Assembly: GCA_025094145.1 (NCBI GenBank)
Contig: JALLLS010000007.1
Location: 496,001 to 560,000, forward strand
Length of the DNA stretch: 64,000 bases
Origin: Spinellus fusiger
Taxonomy: Eukaryota > Mucoromycota > Mucoromycetes > Mucorales > Phycomycetaceae
Direction of reading: 5' to 3'
The position numbers were made by a program, and so were the translations under genes. The notes below the pieces were generated by a model that did not search any database, had not been told where the DNA came from, and saw only the letters and a list, made by a program, of their open reading frames with translations. Numbering within the stretch: the stretch's first letter is position 1; every line of letters starts with the position of its first letter. Positions 1-10,910 of this stretch are shown in pieces.

Positions 1-1225
1 AAGAATAGTAACAAAAACGGAAGCGTTGCCTAAAATGGGCAGTATGATTTTCGAAGACAATAGCTAATTACGTCATCCACTCATGAAGAGATGAAAATTA
101 AAATAAAACCATAAAAGATAGACTGACTTACTTTTTTCTAGTATTTAAATACAGTATTCTACTCTAAAAAGAGACGATTGAAGTACTTTGTAGATAGTTC
201 AAGATTACAAATAGAATACCTTTTAGAGAGGAATAGAGAGAGAGAGAGAATCGAAATGATATTTTTTTAAAAAAAAAAGCAATAAATCAATAAATCAAAG
301 GAGACTATTCACTATTTTGTCTTTCACTTTTACACTTGATTTGAATCATATATCTCTTTAAAGTCTGTTGCAGTCAGATATATTAACTACAGATAAGTGA
401 AATTAATATTAGTAGAAATAAGTCATTTATCTTATTATTGTTATTATTCTATTTCTATATATTTCTCAGAACTAAGAATTCTACATAGTCATCAAGATAT
501 AAATAAAATAAAGATGTAACATGTTTGTAGAAGCAATCTATAGCCCTTATATGTATTTGGTTTTTATTAAGAAACTGTAGCAAGAATCTCACGTGTTGAC
601 CCTACCAGATGAATGATAATTAAGACATCTTTAGACGATACTAGTTGGAACTATGACCATCCATTTATTTTACGGGATTTGGTCCACAATATTAATACTA
701 TAGTCTATTCTATATATTTATTCTCCAAACATGTCTTGATTCATTCACTCTAAAGTGAAGATGACTGTCAATATACATATCATACTTTATTCAGATGCAC
801 AAATACTCAACACATCTCTATCTATGAAATTACAAAGATGTAGATATCTTATCAATAATACAATGTATCATTCTTTAAATTGTCAAACTAATTTTTATTA
901 TTGTCTAATTTTAGTGATTTTTTGTACTCTGAGGTTTATGCTATATAAAGGCTTGGATTCCTTCTGACAGGATTGTATGTGTCAATAAAATTGAAGTCAT
1001 TGACCTCCATGCAAAAAGCTACCAGAGAAATAAAAAACCATTTGCCTGATTCTTTCATTGATATTTAATGTAGTGCAATGGTATCTTGATAAGTCTGTTT
1101 TAACATTTAATTTATATGAAAGAAAATAAAATTCAATTATCACTTAATCGGATAGAACAGATAATGATAGAAATAAAGATACTATTGTTTAATTTTATAT
1201 TCAAATGTTTGACATTAGTTTTTAA
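1..1225. other. AT-rich intergenic DNA, no gene recognised
   Basis: Very AT-rich sequence with stop codons in all frames and only short open stretches that resemble no family. I see no splice-consistent exon chain, no tRNA box pattern and no terminal repeat here. Confidence 0.6.
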
Positions 1226-1375
1226 TAAAGTTCAAAGTATTTATTTTTATTTTTGGATGTAATTTGCTATTCGCGCATTGGGTATATTAGCCACTCTATG
1301 AGATCGTTTGAAAAAATGGGATAGACATAGAAGCAATTCAAATACAAAGTGAAAAAATAAATACAGAGAAATACA
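1226..1375 (-). repeat. Dispersed ~150-bp repeat, copy 1
   Basis: Read on the minus strand, this segment matches 41665-41832 on the plus strand. Shared stretches include catagagtggct, cccaatgcgc and atactttgaact, in the same order and spacing. It directly abuts the outer end of the left 351-bp inverted-repeat arm. No coding potential is seen. It is probably a remnant of an older repeat family. Confidence 0.6.
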
Positions 1376-1725
1376 AAACTTCAAATGAGAGAAAAATAAG
1401 AGTAAATAATAATACAGAAATAGACATCTAAAAGGCCATAAAGTCAGCAAGGAAAACAAGACACTAAAAAGATAACCGTTCTCCTGTAGCGATTAGAAAT
1501 CCAACGAGGGATTCTTAGAGCAACTCGGACAATCCTGAAAATAAATACAGCAATCACACTAGCAGCTTCTGGCTTTGCTAACTTAGTTGAGAATAGGTGG
1601 TAGAAGAGAGATCGGAGAGAGAATGAAGCGTCTGTTGTAGGAGTATTTATACTCTATGGCGGCGTCGGCGTTCCTGTTCAACACATCCATCAGCAGCTTC
1701 AATGAGCAGGCTACCAGCTGATGGC
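1375..1725 (+). repeat. Left arm of a perfect 351-bp inverted repeat
   Basis: The reverse complement of this arm is identical, base for base by eye, to 3363-3713. The arm is richer in GC than its surroundings. It carries a TATA-like TATTTATA at about 1643-1650 whose functional orientation points outward (leftward). No obvious target-site duplication flanks the pair. Confidence 0.95.
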
Positions 1726-2039
1726 CCTGCCTTAAAATCTCGAGTAGACGTGACTCGATCAATGGCTTACAGCAGTATTAGCAAACTCAGCCAAAGATCT
1801 CGTTATTTAACAAAAGAGTTAACCGTACGTGGCAGAGGATTTAGATAACAGTCAAGGGGATGAACGTCTTGTGGTGGGGCAGGAACTAAGAAAAACAAGA
1901 ACATAGAGCGTTCATGATCAACGAACGTGCAAGTGAGAAAGTGGTCCTGGTTGGCAGATGGGGTGGCCACATTGGTAAGGAACTAAAGGTGTTAGTGGTA
2001 ACCAAGCAATCCTCCATTTTAGTAGATGCTGTCTCTCTT

Positions 2040-3240
2040 TGGACGTGCACGGTAATAGATTAGTTTTTAATAAAGTAACGCGAAGAAAGTCTTATTTTTT
2101 TAAAAATCCCGTGATACTTATATACTAAAAATGAAATAACATATACTACTTTTTTCTTCATAATACTAATTTTCAAAATGTATAACTTATCTAACACCTT
2201 GAATATATTCAAAAAGAACTCCAAACATGTATAGAAATTATACTATGATTGAGAATCACTCATCTATCTTACACAAGGTGTTGAACCTGAATACCACCAT
2301 GGTCGAGGTATCTCATATGTTTAATGTATATGCTCTCACTGTGAAACCCATTGTGAAGCGCTTTCAGAAAACATGCTTGGTGGTGTCATCACTCAAGAGT
2401 GGCCGACAAAGAGATTTTGATGACTGGGCCCTCTATAATTTTTTTTTTAAAAAAAATAGTTGTGAGTGATCCTCAACAAATTAAGCAAGCCATTGTGTCA
2501 AGCATGTTCATCAAGGTTTTTAGACAAGACTTTGAAGAAGTACCTTGATAAAATAAGGTTCTATTCATACAGTCCAATGATCAAGCCTCTTTTGACAAAG
2601 AAAAACATGGAAGCAAGACTCTAGTAGGCCTATAATCATATCAAATGGACATACAAGCAATGGTAAGAGGCAGTATAGTCAGATGGGTCCAGAACAGAGC
2701 TCATGAGCCATGACAAAAGTCTCAAATTCATTAAGCAACATGACACATCATTTAAGTCTGGGCATATACCGAAAACAAAAGAGTTTAGTGGTGGTGGCGT
2801 AATAGTATAGGGATGCCTCAATGTGGAGGGTAGAATGAACCCTGAAAATTATATGAATGTCTTGGCAGAGACTTATTGCTCTGAACTCGAGTCACTCTCT
2901 CCCCAAAAATTTAGTCAGTGAAGGCTGAAAATGGTATAATAATTACTAATTACTGGCTCTCCTAAAGTCTTGATATCAATTTAATAGAGAACCTGTGGGC
3001 CAACCTCAAGAAGATCATTAGGAAGAATGGGAGTGTATATTCGATTAAAAAAAAGTTGAGGGTTGTTATGATATTGGAATGAAGTAAAATATCGGTGGCA
3101 GACAACCTCATTGCCGGCATGAGGCGGAGATGCCAGGCAGTGGTGAATGCCAACAACTGATAGTGATTATTTACTAACCTAAAATCAAAACCACTTTTAT
3201 GTATTATAAACACTCTTCTATGTATCTATTCAAGGTTTTG
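2040..3240 (+). mobile_element. Decayed Tc1/mariner-like transposase relic inside the inverted repeat
   Basis: Broken plus-strand frames carry Tc1-type landmarks. An N-terminal helix-turn-helix-like stretch starts near 2280 (LNTTMVEVSHMFNVYALT). Close to the end is NLIENLWANLKKIIRK, the glutamate block of the DDE domain, followed by MRRRCQAVVNA, the usual Tc1 C-terminus. Many stops and shifts separate them, so the copy is dead. I could not identify short terminal repeats of its own. It is distantly related to the copies at 36640-37365 and 47222-48585. It sits between the 351-bp arms, so either the arms flank it by chance or it was captured between them. Confidence 0.7.
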
Positions 3241-3362
3241 CGCCTCTATCTAAGTGATTCATGAAGTTATATCACTATTAAGATAAAATAAAAAACTAAA
3301 AAAGGAAATCTGTGCTTTAAAAAACTACATTTCCTTTGCTCCATCACTCTATTTGGGATAGA

Positions 3363-3713
3363 GCCATCAGCTGGTAGCCTGCTCATTGAAGCTGCTGATG
3401 GATGTGTTGAACAGGAACGCCGACGCCGCCATAGAGTATAAATACTCCTACAACAGACGCTTCATTCTCTCTCCGATCTCTCTTCTACCACCTATTCTCA
3501 ACTAAGTTAGCAAAGCCAGAAGCTGCTAGTGTGATTGCTGTATTTATTTTCAGGATTGTCCGAGTTGCTCTAAGAATCCCTCGTTGGATTTCTAATCGCT
3601 ACAGGAGAACGGTTATCTTTTTAGTGTCTTGTTTTCCTTGCTGACTTTATGGCCTTTTAGATGTCTATTTCTGTATTATTATTTACTCTTATTTTTCTCT
3701 CATTTGAAGTTTT
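3363..3713 (-). repeat. Right arm of the perfect 351-bp inverted repeat
   Basis: Exact reverse complement of 1375-1725. On the plus strand it carries TATAAATA (about 3438-3445) within the near-palindrome gagtataaatactc, pointing outward. The sequences beyond the two arms differ, so identity ends sharply at both ends. Confidence 0.95.
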
Positions 3714-4637
3714 ATGCATCTCTATCTCGTTGTTTATCACCTACTATTCTCCCACAACTTTAATTCAATACTGATTTTCTTACTGTTTTACTTTTGGTAG
3801 AGGGTCCATAGTCAATAGTACAGTAATTGAATGGATTGAATATATTGGTACTATTTCAAGTCACATCACATCACATCACACCACATCATATCAAATCATA
3901 AGCATTCTATGTATACTCTTGTATTTATTGACCAATAGTTTTCTCTTTTTTTTCTCTTTCTCTAATAAATAAGAAATGAATCAGTACTAGTAAATTCTTC
4001 ATTCTCTTTTTCATTAACACCATAAATAAAGACTCTATTGAGGTATTCTCCAAGATAAGTAACAGTTGAATTTTTCCATCTCTTCTCTATCAAGCAAAGA
4101 CATGCTCTGTGTAATATAAACATCATAGATGCAAGCCTTTAACCTAAAATCAGGCTGTTTGAAATTAAAATTAGACATTGTAGCACTTTTTTAGATGCAA
4201 GTCATAATGATGTGTAGATAAAATCAACATAAGAGTGTAACATTGTATTCTTATTTCATGTACAATGAAGTATCTTAATATTATAGATGCGTTTTTTCCA
4301 CTCTACAGTCATCCTAATATTATCAGTATTCAATTGAATACAATAAAAGGTTGCTCCTGATACCCAAATAGAAAAGGTATACAATTTGGCAACTCATTAG
4401 ACATTTACAACCTTGATAATCATTTAAAAACCATTATAAATTGTCTCTACAGTAAGATTATGACGTCTAGTTACAATTCCAAACAGTCTAATTCATTTAT
4501 TCTGAACTGTCTAATTTCATGTTAAAAATTTGTATTTTTTTTTGTAAAAAGTTAAAATCTGTAAATCAATAGAGCATAAATTCTTCTTCTTTTAAAACCC
4601 AGTAAGAGATTATTTATCCCTATAATGTAGTTTGATA
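3714..4637. other. Intergenic AT-rich DNA with a short satellite-like tract
   Basis: No gene recognised. A catcacatcaca-type 5-bp tandem tract lies at about 3861-3895. The rest is AT-rich, with no terminal repeats and no coding similarity. Confidence 0.55.
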
Positions 4638-5981
4638 CAGTCATACCCAATTGAATTTAATACTTGCCTAAATTTTTAATAAAAAAAAACTTTTTTTTTT
4701 GCATAAAACTCTTCTTCTTTCCAAATAGTGTTAAACCAACACAATATGTCAGATACATTCCCAGAAACTCAAACTCGTGGAGAATATAAAAAAACAGAAG
4801 ATAAAAAATTATGGGGCATTTATTACCAGTTTAAGGCTGGATTAAAAATGATTTTAATCGCAAACGTAGTTGAGATGAAAAAGCCCACAGTTCAAAGTAT
4901 TATCAGAAACATCAAAGAACGTGGGTTACCATTGCGTTTAAAGAGTCATGGAGAATCTAAGAAAGCCAGTGAGAGGGACCTCAGACACCTGGAAAAGGTC
5001 ATTAGAGAGGACCCATTTGCCTCATATAATCAGCTGAAATTGGAAATGTCGAAGATTCAGGTTGATGTATCTAGAAACACCATTGTCCGTTACTATAAGC
5101 AGTTGGGGTTCGGATCATTTTCTCCAGCTCACAAGCCAGCCTTAACTGAAAAATACAAAGAGAAACGGCTTCGTTGGGTTAAGGAACATGTCAATTGGAC
5201 AAACGACCAGTGGAAAGGCGTCATCTGGTCTGATGAGTTCAAGTACACTATGAAAGGAAACAATGGAGGTGCCCGTGTCATCAGAAAAGTTGGAGAAAGG
5301 TATGATTCTAATCATAGTGTTCCAACAACAAAGTTTGGTGGTAATGGGGTCATGCTTTGGAGCTGTTTTTGGGCGGGCGGATTTAGCCCATGAGTCTTTG
5401 TTGATGGCACTGTAAACCAAGATGAATATATCAAAATTTTGGCTAGTGAGTTCCATCTTTGGTTCACGGAATTGCATCAAAAAGAGGATAGGGAGTTTCC
5501 GTTACAAGAAGAGGGTGCTAGTTGTCATACTGGGGCCTATGCCAGATGGTGGAAAGAGACACATCAAATTAGGAGCTTTGAGTACTGGCCCGTACAAAGT
5601 CCTGAATTGAGCCCAATTGAACACATCTGGTATGCCTTGAAAAGACGAATTGAGGAAAGAAGGGTATATATTACCAATATTGAAAGTTTGAAGGCTCTAG
5701 TTGCAGAGGAGTGGGAGAGGGTTGGTGTTGAACTTGCACAACGATTAGTTCTAAGTATGACAGATAGATGCCAGGCTGTAATTGATGCCAAAGGAGGCCA
5801 TACAAAATATTAATTATATTATTATTATTATTTTCTATAATTAAAGATATTAAGCTTTGGTGTGTGAAAGTTTGAAGCTTCTATATCAAATGTGGAGTGT
5901 TTTATCTAATGTTGAACATATCCTAAATATTTCGTCCTGAAATTTGTTTTCAAAAGTATTAAATTCAATTGGGTGTGGCTG
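4638..5981 (+). mobile_element. Tc1/mariner-like DNA transposon with TIRs and TA duplication
   Basis: The element is 1344 bp. The left terminal inverted repeat (4638-4664) and the right one (5955-5981) are 27 bp with two mismatches, and the dinucleotide TA flanks both ends (4636-4637 and 5982-5983), the hallmark of Tc1/mariner insertion. One transposase frame runs 4728-5816 and is interrupted only by a TGA. A minus-strand relative lies at 39173-40307. The element is complete at its ends but probably non-autonomous. Confidence 0.93.
4728..5816 (+). pseudogene. Tc1-like transposase with one nonsense codon
   Basis: This is a DDE transposase of the Tc1/mariner superfamily, which cuts and pastes its element at TA. 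An N-terminal helix-turn-helix region (about residues 20-90) precedes the catalytic domain. Visible blocks are WSDE (first Asp), FVDGTVNQDEY, QEEGASCHT and SPIEH (final Glu). The second catalytic Asp appears as Glu (QEEGASC; the relative at 40310-41654 has QEDEASC). A TGA at 5391-5393 interrupts the frame where the relative has a Leu codon (GPLVFIDG). After it the same frame continues to a stop just after the KGGHTKY end. Both changes suggest a recently inactivated copy. Length (about 360 codons) is normal for the family. Confidence 0.9.
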
Positions 5982-5983
5982 TA

Positions 5984-6888
5984 TAAGTATAAATATTCGG
6001 TGTTTGAGACAGAGAGGGTCTTGTTTCCTCATCTTTATTTGCCAAGAGGGTCTATTAAATTTTTAGTATGGTGAATTTTGAATAACTTATTCTACATGAC
6101 AAATCATATTTCTTAACAATAAACAATCTTAACGATACAAGATGTCTAAAACCAACACTACAAAATAGGCTTCTCATTTACCACTATGACAACTTATTGT
6201 AGAAAATAAAGTAATGTAAAAAATTAGTCAAAAATAAATAGTTATGAGCTCTAAGAAATATCTATTTCTTATTTCAAGACACAGAATTATGGTCAATATC
6301 CTATAAAATACAATATTCTTAGTATAAATTGCTAAGTTAGTAGACATTGTTATCCAAACACTATCTTAGATCAATTATCCTATACTAAAATATTGTATTA
6401 AAGCCTTATGATTGATTTCTATTCAAAACAAGACAAAAAATAATACCATGTGAATTCTTAATAATAATTACAACTAATATACTTTTCTGACTATATTATT
6501 TAATTTAATTATACAATAGTAATGTCTCGTATAATATAAGGGTTTGATTCCTTAGCATTATTTACAACAGCAAGATAGCTAGAAATAAGTGCTATTTTTG
6601 TATTGTTTATAAAATGGATCAGTTTTTTAGTATGACTTGATTTGAAGAAAAACAGATCACTTGAACAGCCAAGGGACCGTGTTATGACGTAGCAATAAAA
6701 AAAGTCAATCCTTTGGCTGTCTTTTCACTCTTCTGCCATGATTGGATGTAACTTGTTAAGACTTTCTTGTTAACCTATTCTATCTGTCTATTCTATCATT
6801 GGATATCGGTCATTGAAAATATCCACACATATCACTACGATGAGAGATGTAGCAAATAGTTTCTTATTATGGTATTTTCTGAATTGAT
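5984..6888. other. Intergenic region, nothing recognised
   Basis: AT-rich spacer between the Tc1 element and the first gene. I see no exon chain, repeat pair or RNA gene. Confidence 0.5.
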
Positions 6889-6896
6889 TATAAATA
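6889..6896 (+). promoter_or_regulatory. TATA box of the beta-repeat membrane protein gene
   Basis: TATAAATA lies about 52 bp before the ATG at 6948, with a pyrimidine-rich stretch between them. Position and sequence fit a core promoter. This is inferred from sequence only. Confidence 0.55.
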
Positions 6897-6947
6897 CAGG
6901 GATATCCAGTTTTCACTTCTTTTCTGCTTATTTCCGATACATAATCC

Positions 6948-8609
6948 ATGGCAAATTACAATAACCCCAAGGATTACTATAATAGGCCCAGGAAGAACGA
7001 CGATAAAAGTGAATTCCACGGGTATCCTAATGATAGACCCGATTCAAGCAGCACCAACAGCAGCAGTTCTCTTCTGCACAAGTCAGACCAACCCCTTCCA
7101 AATATCCCACCACCACCTTACTCACCATCTGTAGGCGAGTCTTCTACCGTTTATCCTCCCCTCCCTTCTGACTTGTCTGCCCCCTCCTCCCCTTACTCTT
7201 CTGCCTCTGCACCCTTTGCACCTCCTGATATCAGCGGCTATGGTGGAACGAATGCAGGCCTACTTTCACCCTCTGCACCCCCTCTAAGACACCTGTCTGG
7301 TGCCGGTCCTCCCTCTCATAACCCACGTAAGATAGCCTTTATTTATTTATTTTAAATATATACTGAGTAGTTAGATATCTCTCCAAGATCCATCATGGAT
7401 CCTTCTCTTAGGATAACAGTAGATACAAACTCTGGTAGGTGTTGCAAGTCCTGGTGTAAGTTCCTGGTGTTGGGTCTTCTTGTGTGGTTTATCTTGATAA
7501 AGTCAATTGGTCTATTCGGCGATGATGGAGTTGGAAACAATTACTTGTGCAATCAAGAGATCACTAGAGTCTGGAATGGGATGCCAGCTAGGCTGCCAGT
7601 GATAAAAGACATAGCGATCATTATAAAGAGCCCAGTCACAGAAGGCACTATCAACATCAAAATGCTGCCTGCTGGTACTCAAGGCTATATTGAGCATACT
7701 ATACAATCAACCTCCGACGTAATGGATGGAATCGACTATAGTTATATCAGTGGATCAACATCTGCCTTGGGCATTACATTTCCTAAAAGAGGAGACGGCA
7801 GAACATGCGCTTATATTGATTTAAATGTGTATCTGCCTGTGGAGACAGATAGTGTCTATATACAAGTGGATTCTATGAGAATTCGAATGGAAGATGAAAT
7901 GAATATAGACAATATATCACTACAAACAGCAAATGCAGGAATACGCTTGTTTAAAAAATGGACAGGCAAAAATCTGAGTATAAGATCAACCAATTCTAAT
8001 ATTGTCACAGACGCCATTATAGCAGAAAATCAAATAGATATTACCACTACCAATGGTAAAATTCAAGTTACAGATGCAGTAGCCTTGAACAAGATTCTCT
8101 TGACGTCTTCCAATGGAGGATTATATGGACTATCTTTGGATTCCCGTATTATCCAGCTCAAGACAACCAATGGAAATATAGATTATAATATGATTACAGC
8201 TGATAATGTCATAATAGAGACGTCCAATGCTCAGATTAATGTGATTGCTAAAAGCAACAACGTCTTTCTTATGACAACTAACGGCAAAGTCACTGCCAAG
8301 GTGAACAGCCATAATAAACCTAAAGTCTCAGTAACCACCAGTAATGCACCGGCCCATCTGTACCTGGTAAGCTATAAAATCAATCTTCATCAGAATCGTT
8401 ACTAAATTCAGTTGGATTAGCCTAATTTTACAGGTGTTTTTCATACTAGCACTACCTCAGGCTACGCTACTATATCAGACAGTGTACCCAATGCCATCAG
8501 CTATAGCATAAACCAAAAGAACAAAATAGTTGGCACACGATTACATGGAAATGGAAGTATTATCCTCAAAACAAGCAATAACAACTCTGAACTTATATTT
8601 GGGGTTTAA
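6948..8609 (+). CDS. Type II membrane protein with PPxY tail and adhesin-like beta-repeat ectodomain
   Basis: Three exons (6948-7326, 7375-8366, 8421-8609) give 519 aa and close in frame across GT-AG introns of 48 and 54 bp. Residues 1-135 are Pro/Ser-rich and likely cytosolic, with a PPPPY motif near residue 58 that fits a WW-domain (Nedd4/Rsp5-type) ligand. One hydrophobic segment (about 156-174) should span the membrane with no signal peptide, giving a type II topology. The ectodomain carries regularly spaced TTNGK, SSNGG, TTNGN and TSNA turns, as in right-handed beta-helix DUF4097-like adhesin domains. Similar proteins are common in Mucoromycota, but I know of no proven function. The gene converges on the FYR-domain gene, 224 bp away. 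The domain assignment is an inference from the repeat pattern. Confidence 0.85.
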
Positions 8610-8833
8610 TAAACTATCTCTCTCATTTATTTTACTTTTTTTTTTCACTTTATGATGATATTATATTCTGTTATAACGTCGTTTAGTTTATTTCTTTATC
8701 TACATATTACCTATACTTTCGTCTATTCTTGACATATGAATGTGTATACTTTATAATATATCCTTGTATATAAAAATAAAAATATAAAAAAAAGGACAAA
8801 TGTCCATCGTTCTCTCTTTCTCTTGTTTCATCT

Positions 8834-10828
8834 CTAATCCTCATCACTGCCCAACTGATCTACTTCTTCTTCTATGTCTTCTACGCCTACAGAAACCATT
8901 GTACTCTCATATCCCTGTCCAAAATCCTCTTCATCATCAAACTCATCATCTGCCATTGTCAATTCTGTGTCTGCCATGGTAACAATGACAGGAGCATCTT
9001 CTTGTTCCTCCTCCATGGATTCATCATCATTCATACCGTCAAGACGAGGGGCACGTCGGTTGGCATTTCCCATTTGCTCAAGATTGCCTCGTTTCTTCTC
9101 AGCAGCAGCCATGACACCTTTAGCAGCTCTTGGTTCCATTTCCTCAAAATTCTGCCATACATAGTGTTTTAAATGTTCAGCCCCTGGCAAATCTTGGATC
9201 ATTTTAGCAATCGTGGGATGCTTAAAGCCATAGTAGTCAGGTCCACTGGCAGAGTTGGAGTGTTCACGGTTACGAATCTCGTTACTCTTTCTCACTACCA
9301 CTGTCCATGCACCTGTAGCTGAGTTGGCAATAATAGGCTGGTCAGGCACATCGGCTGCTACAACATGGAAGCGAGGACCATCACCACCATCAAGAATGGT
9401 AGATGTGATGACTGTGTTGCTTGTAGGGTCTGACATGCTTGGGTAGGTTCTGGCATGGAGGAAGTAAGAGGTGGCATTAGTGGTGTTTCTATGGCTGCAA
9501 GAGGAATTACCTTGAGACGGTGTAGCCCACAGGAAATATGTAGCGCTCATTATGAAAAGTGTCTCTGTCGCTTACAATTTTACCGAGATTAAGCACTGTC
9601 AACACACCAATTTGCTGTGGTAATTTAGGGTGGCCTGTCTCATCTCTCTCAATGGGCTGTACTCTACGTGTCTTGACAGCAATACGGGATATTTTGGAGC
9701 GTTTTGGAGGTGCAGAGGCCACAGTGGCTAAATCACGGTGCCTTGTTGGACTGAGGGTGGGTGAGGATACCACGGAAGAAGGATCTCGCTTGTCTTTGTG
9801 AGGAGTAGTAACACGCCTCACTGTACGAGGATATTTGGAGGAAGCAGAGACCAAAACTATAAGGAGTGAACAAGACAAGAACAAGCAATAAGAATATTAG
9901 CAGAAGAATAGAGTCTGTTTCCTGTTTCCTGTTTCCTGTTTCTCTTGGGGATGTATGGATAGATGGGTGTGTATGTGCTTACCATCCTCGGACTCACTAT
10001 CAAAGTCAGATACCTCACTAATGTCTGTGTTGCTTTCTTCTGATGATTGACCTTCCATGCGTGCAATATTGTCCAGCAAGAGACTTATAGAAACACATAC
10101 ACATACGCATTATTTTATTTTTATAGATACATTTTATATACAAGGAGATACATAGAAATAATGAGATAAAGTCCAAATGCACCACTATACACCAATACAC
10201 CAATACACCAATACACCACTATACACCACTATATACCAATACATACATATATGTATATATATACAACTTACTTTCGCTCAAAGGTCAATGTACGGATCTT
10301 TTTCTTGGTACGCAAATATTCTCTGTTCATTGATTCATTGATCTTTTTTTGAGGGAAAATTAGACTCTAGCCTACCCGTTGCTTAGTTAGTTAGTTGGTT
10401 ACCTCCATAATCTCACGCAACTTTCGCTTTAATTTTTTGTATTTTTCTTCAGAGAAACCAGACGTGCCATGATCAGGAGAAGAAGGAGCCGACAATGCTT
10501 TATTTTTTGGTCCAAGACTAGGTGAGAGTAACGAGGGAATAATGGATGGTGGTGTGGTGACTGTTACTGAGGATGTTACTAAAGGTGTGGCTGTGTGGGT
10601 TGCTGCTGCTGTAGAGGGGGCTGCTGTGGGTGTAACTGCGCGTGGTGGGGTTGTGGATGTAGCTGCAGGTGGGGCTGTAACGAGAGTTGTAGCGTGAGCT
10701 GCTGTTGGTGTGGATGTTAGTGGTGGTGGTGGCAGCGGTACGAGAGGTGGTGTTGCTATTGTTGCTGCTGGTGGCGGTGCAAGAGGTGGTGTGGGTGCTA
10801 GTGGAGGTGGGGGTGGGGAGCTAGCCAT
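8834..10828 (-). CDS. FYR (FYRN-FYRC) domain nuclear protein
   Basis: Five exons (10828-10403, 10342-10272, 10083-9983, 9856-9511, 9449-8834) give 519 aa with all phases matching. The ATG at 10828 is the first in frame; apparent upstream starts are not ATG. The N-terminus is a Pro/Thr/Ala-rich low-complexity region, then a coiled-coil-like basic helix (KKLKRKLREIMEI, RTKKKIRTLTFERK) and an acidic stretch. FYRN is about residues 277-315 (LPQQIGVLTV, IFPVGYTVSR). FYRC follows (ILDGGDGPRFHV, SGPDYYGFKHPTIAKMI, LPGAEH), then an acidic tail. The layout resembles TBRG1, a chromatin-associated FYR protein of animals. FYR domains also occur in MLL-type methyltransferases and JmjC proteins, but no catalytic domain is present here. 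A chromatin or transcription role is inferred. Confidence 0.88.
9908..9942. repeat. Short tandem tract cctgttt in intron 3 of the FYR gene
   Basis: Three to four copies of a 7-bp unit lie inside the intron between exons 3 and 4 of the FYR-domain gene. Likely replication slippage. Confidence 0.7.
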
Positions 10829-10910
10829 TGAAACGTGTGAGGACTGGTATTTTCTCTTGGCGAAAAGAAAAGGGAAAAGGGAAAAGGGAAAAGAGCAAAA
10901 CACTATAAAA

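Noticed and set aside
1375..3713. DIRS-type retrotransposon with inverted terminal repeats
   Set aside because: The core holds only a Tc1 transposase relic. I see no reverse transcriptase, RNase H or tyrosine recombinase.
3860..3895. CRISPR-like array
   Set aside because: It is a short 5-bp tandem repeat with no spacers, and the genome is eukaryotic.
9489..9510. 22-bp intron in the FYR gene
   Set aside because: It is too short to splice. An acceptor 61 bp from the donor restores the FYR domain exactly.
10829..10903. Longer N-terminus for the FYR-domain protein starting at 10903
   Set aside because: That codon is GTG and lies over the TATA-like sequence. The ATG at 10828 fits better.
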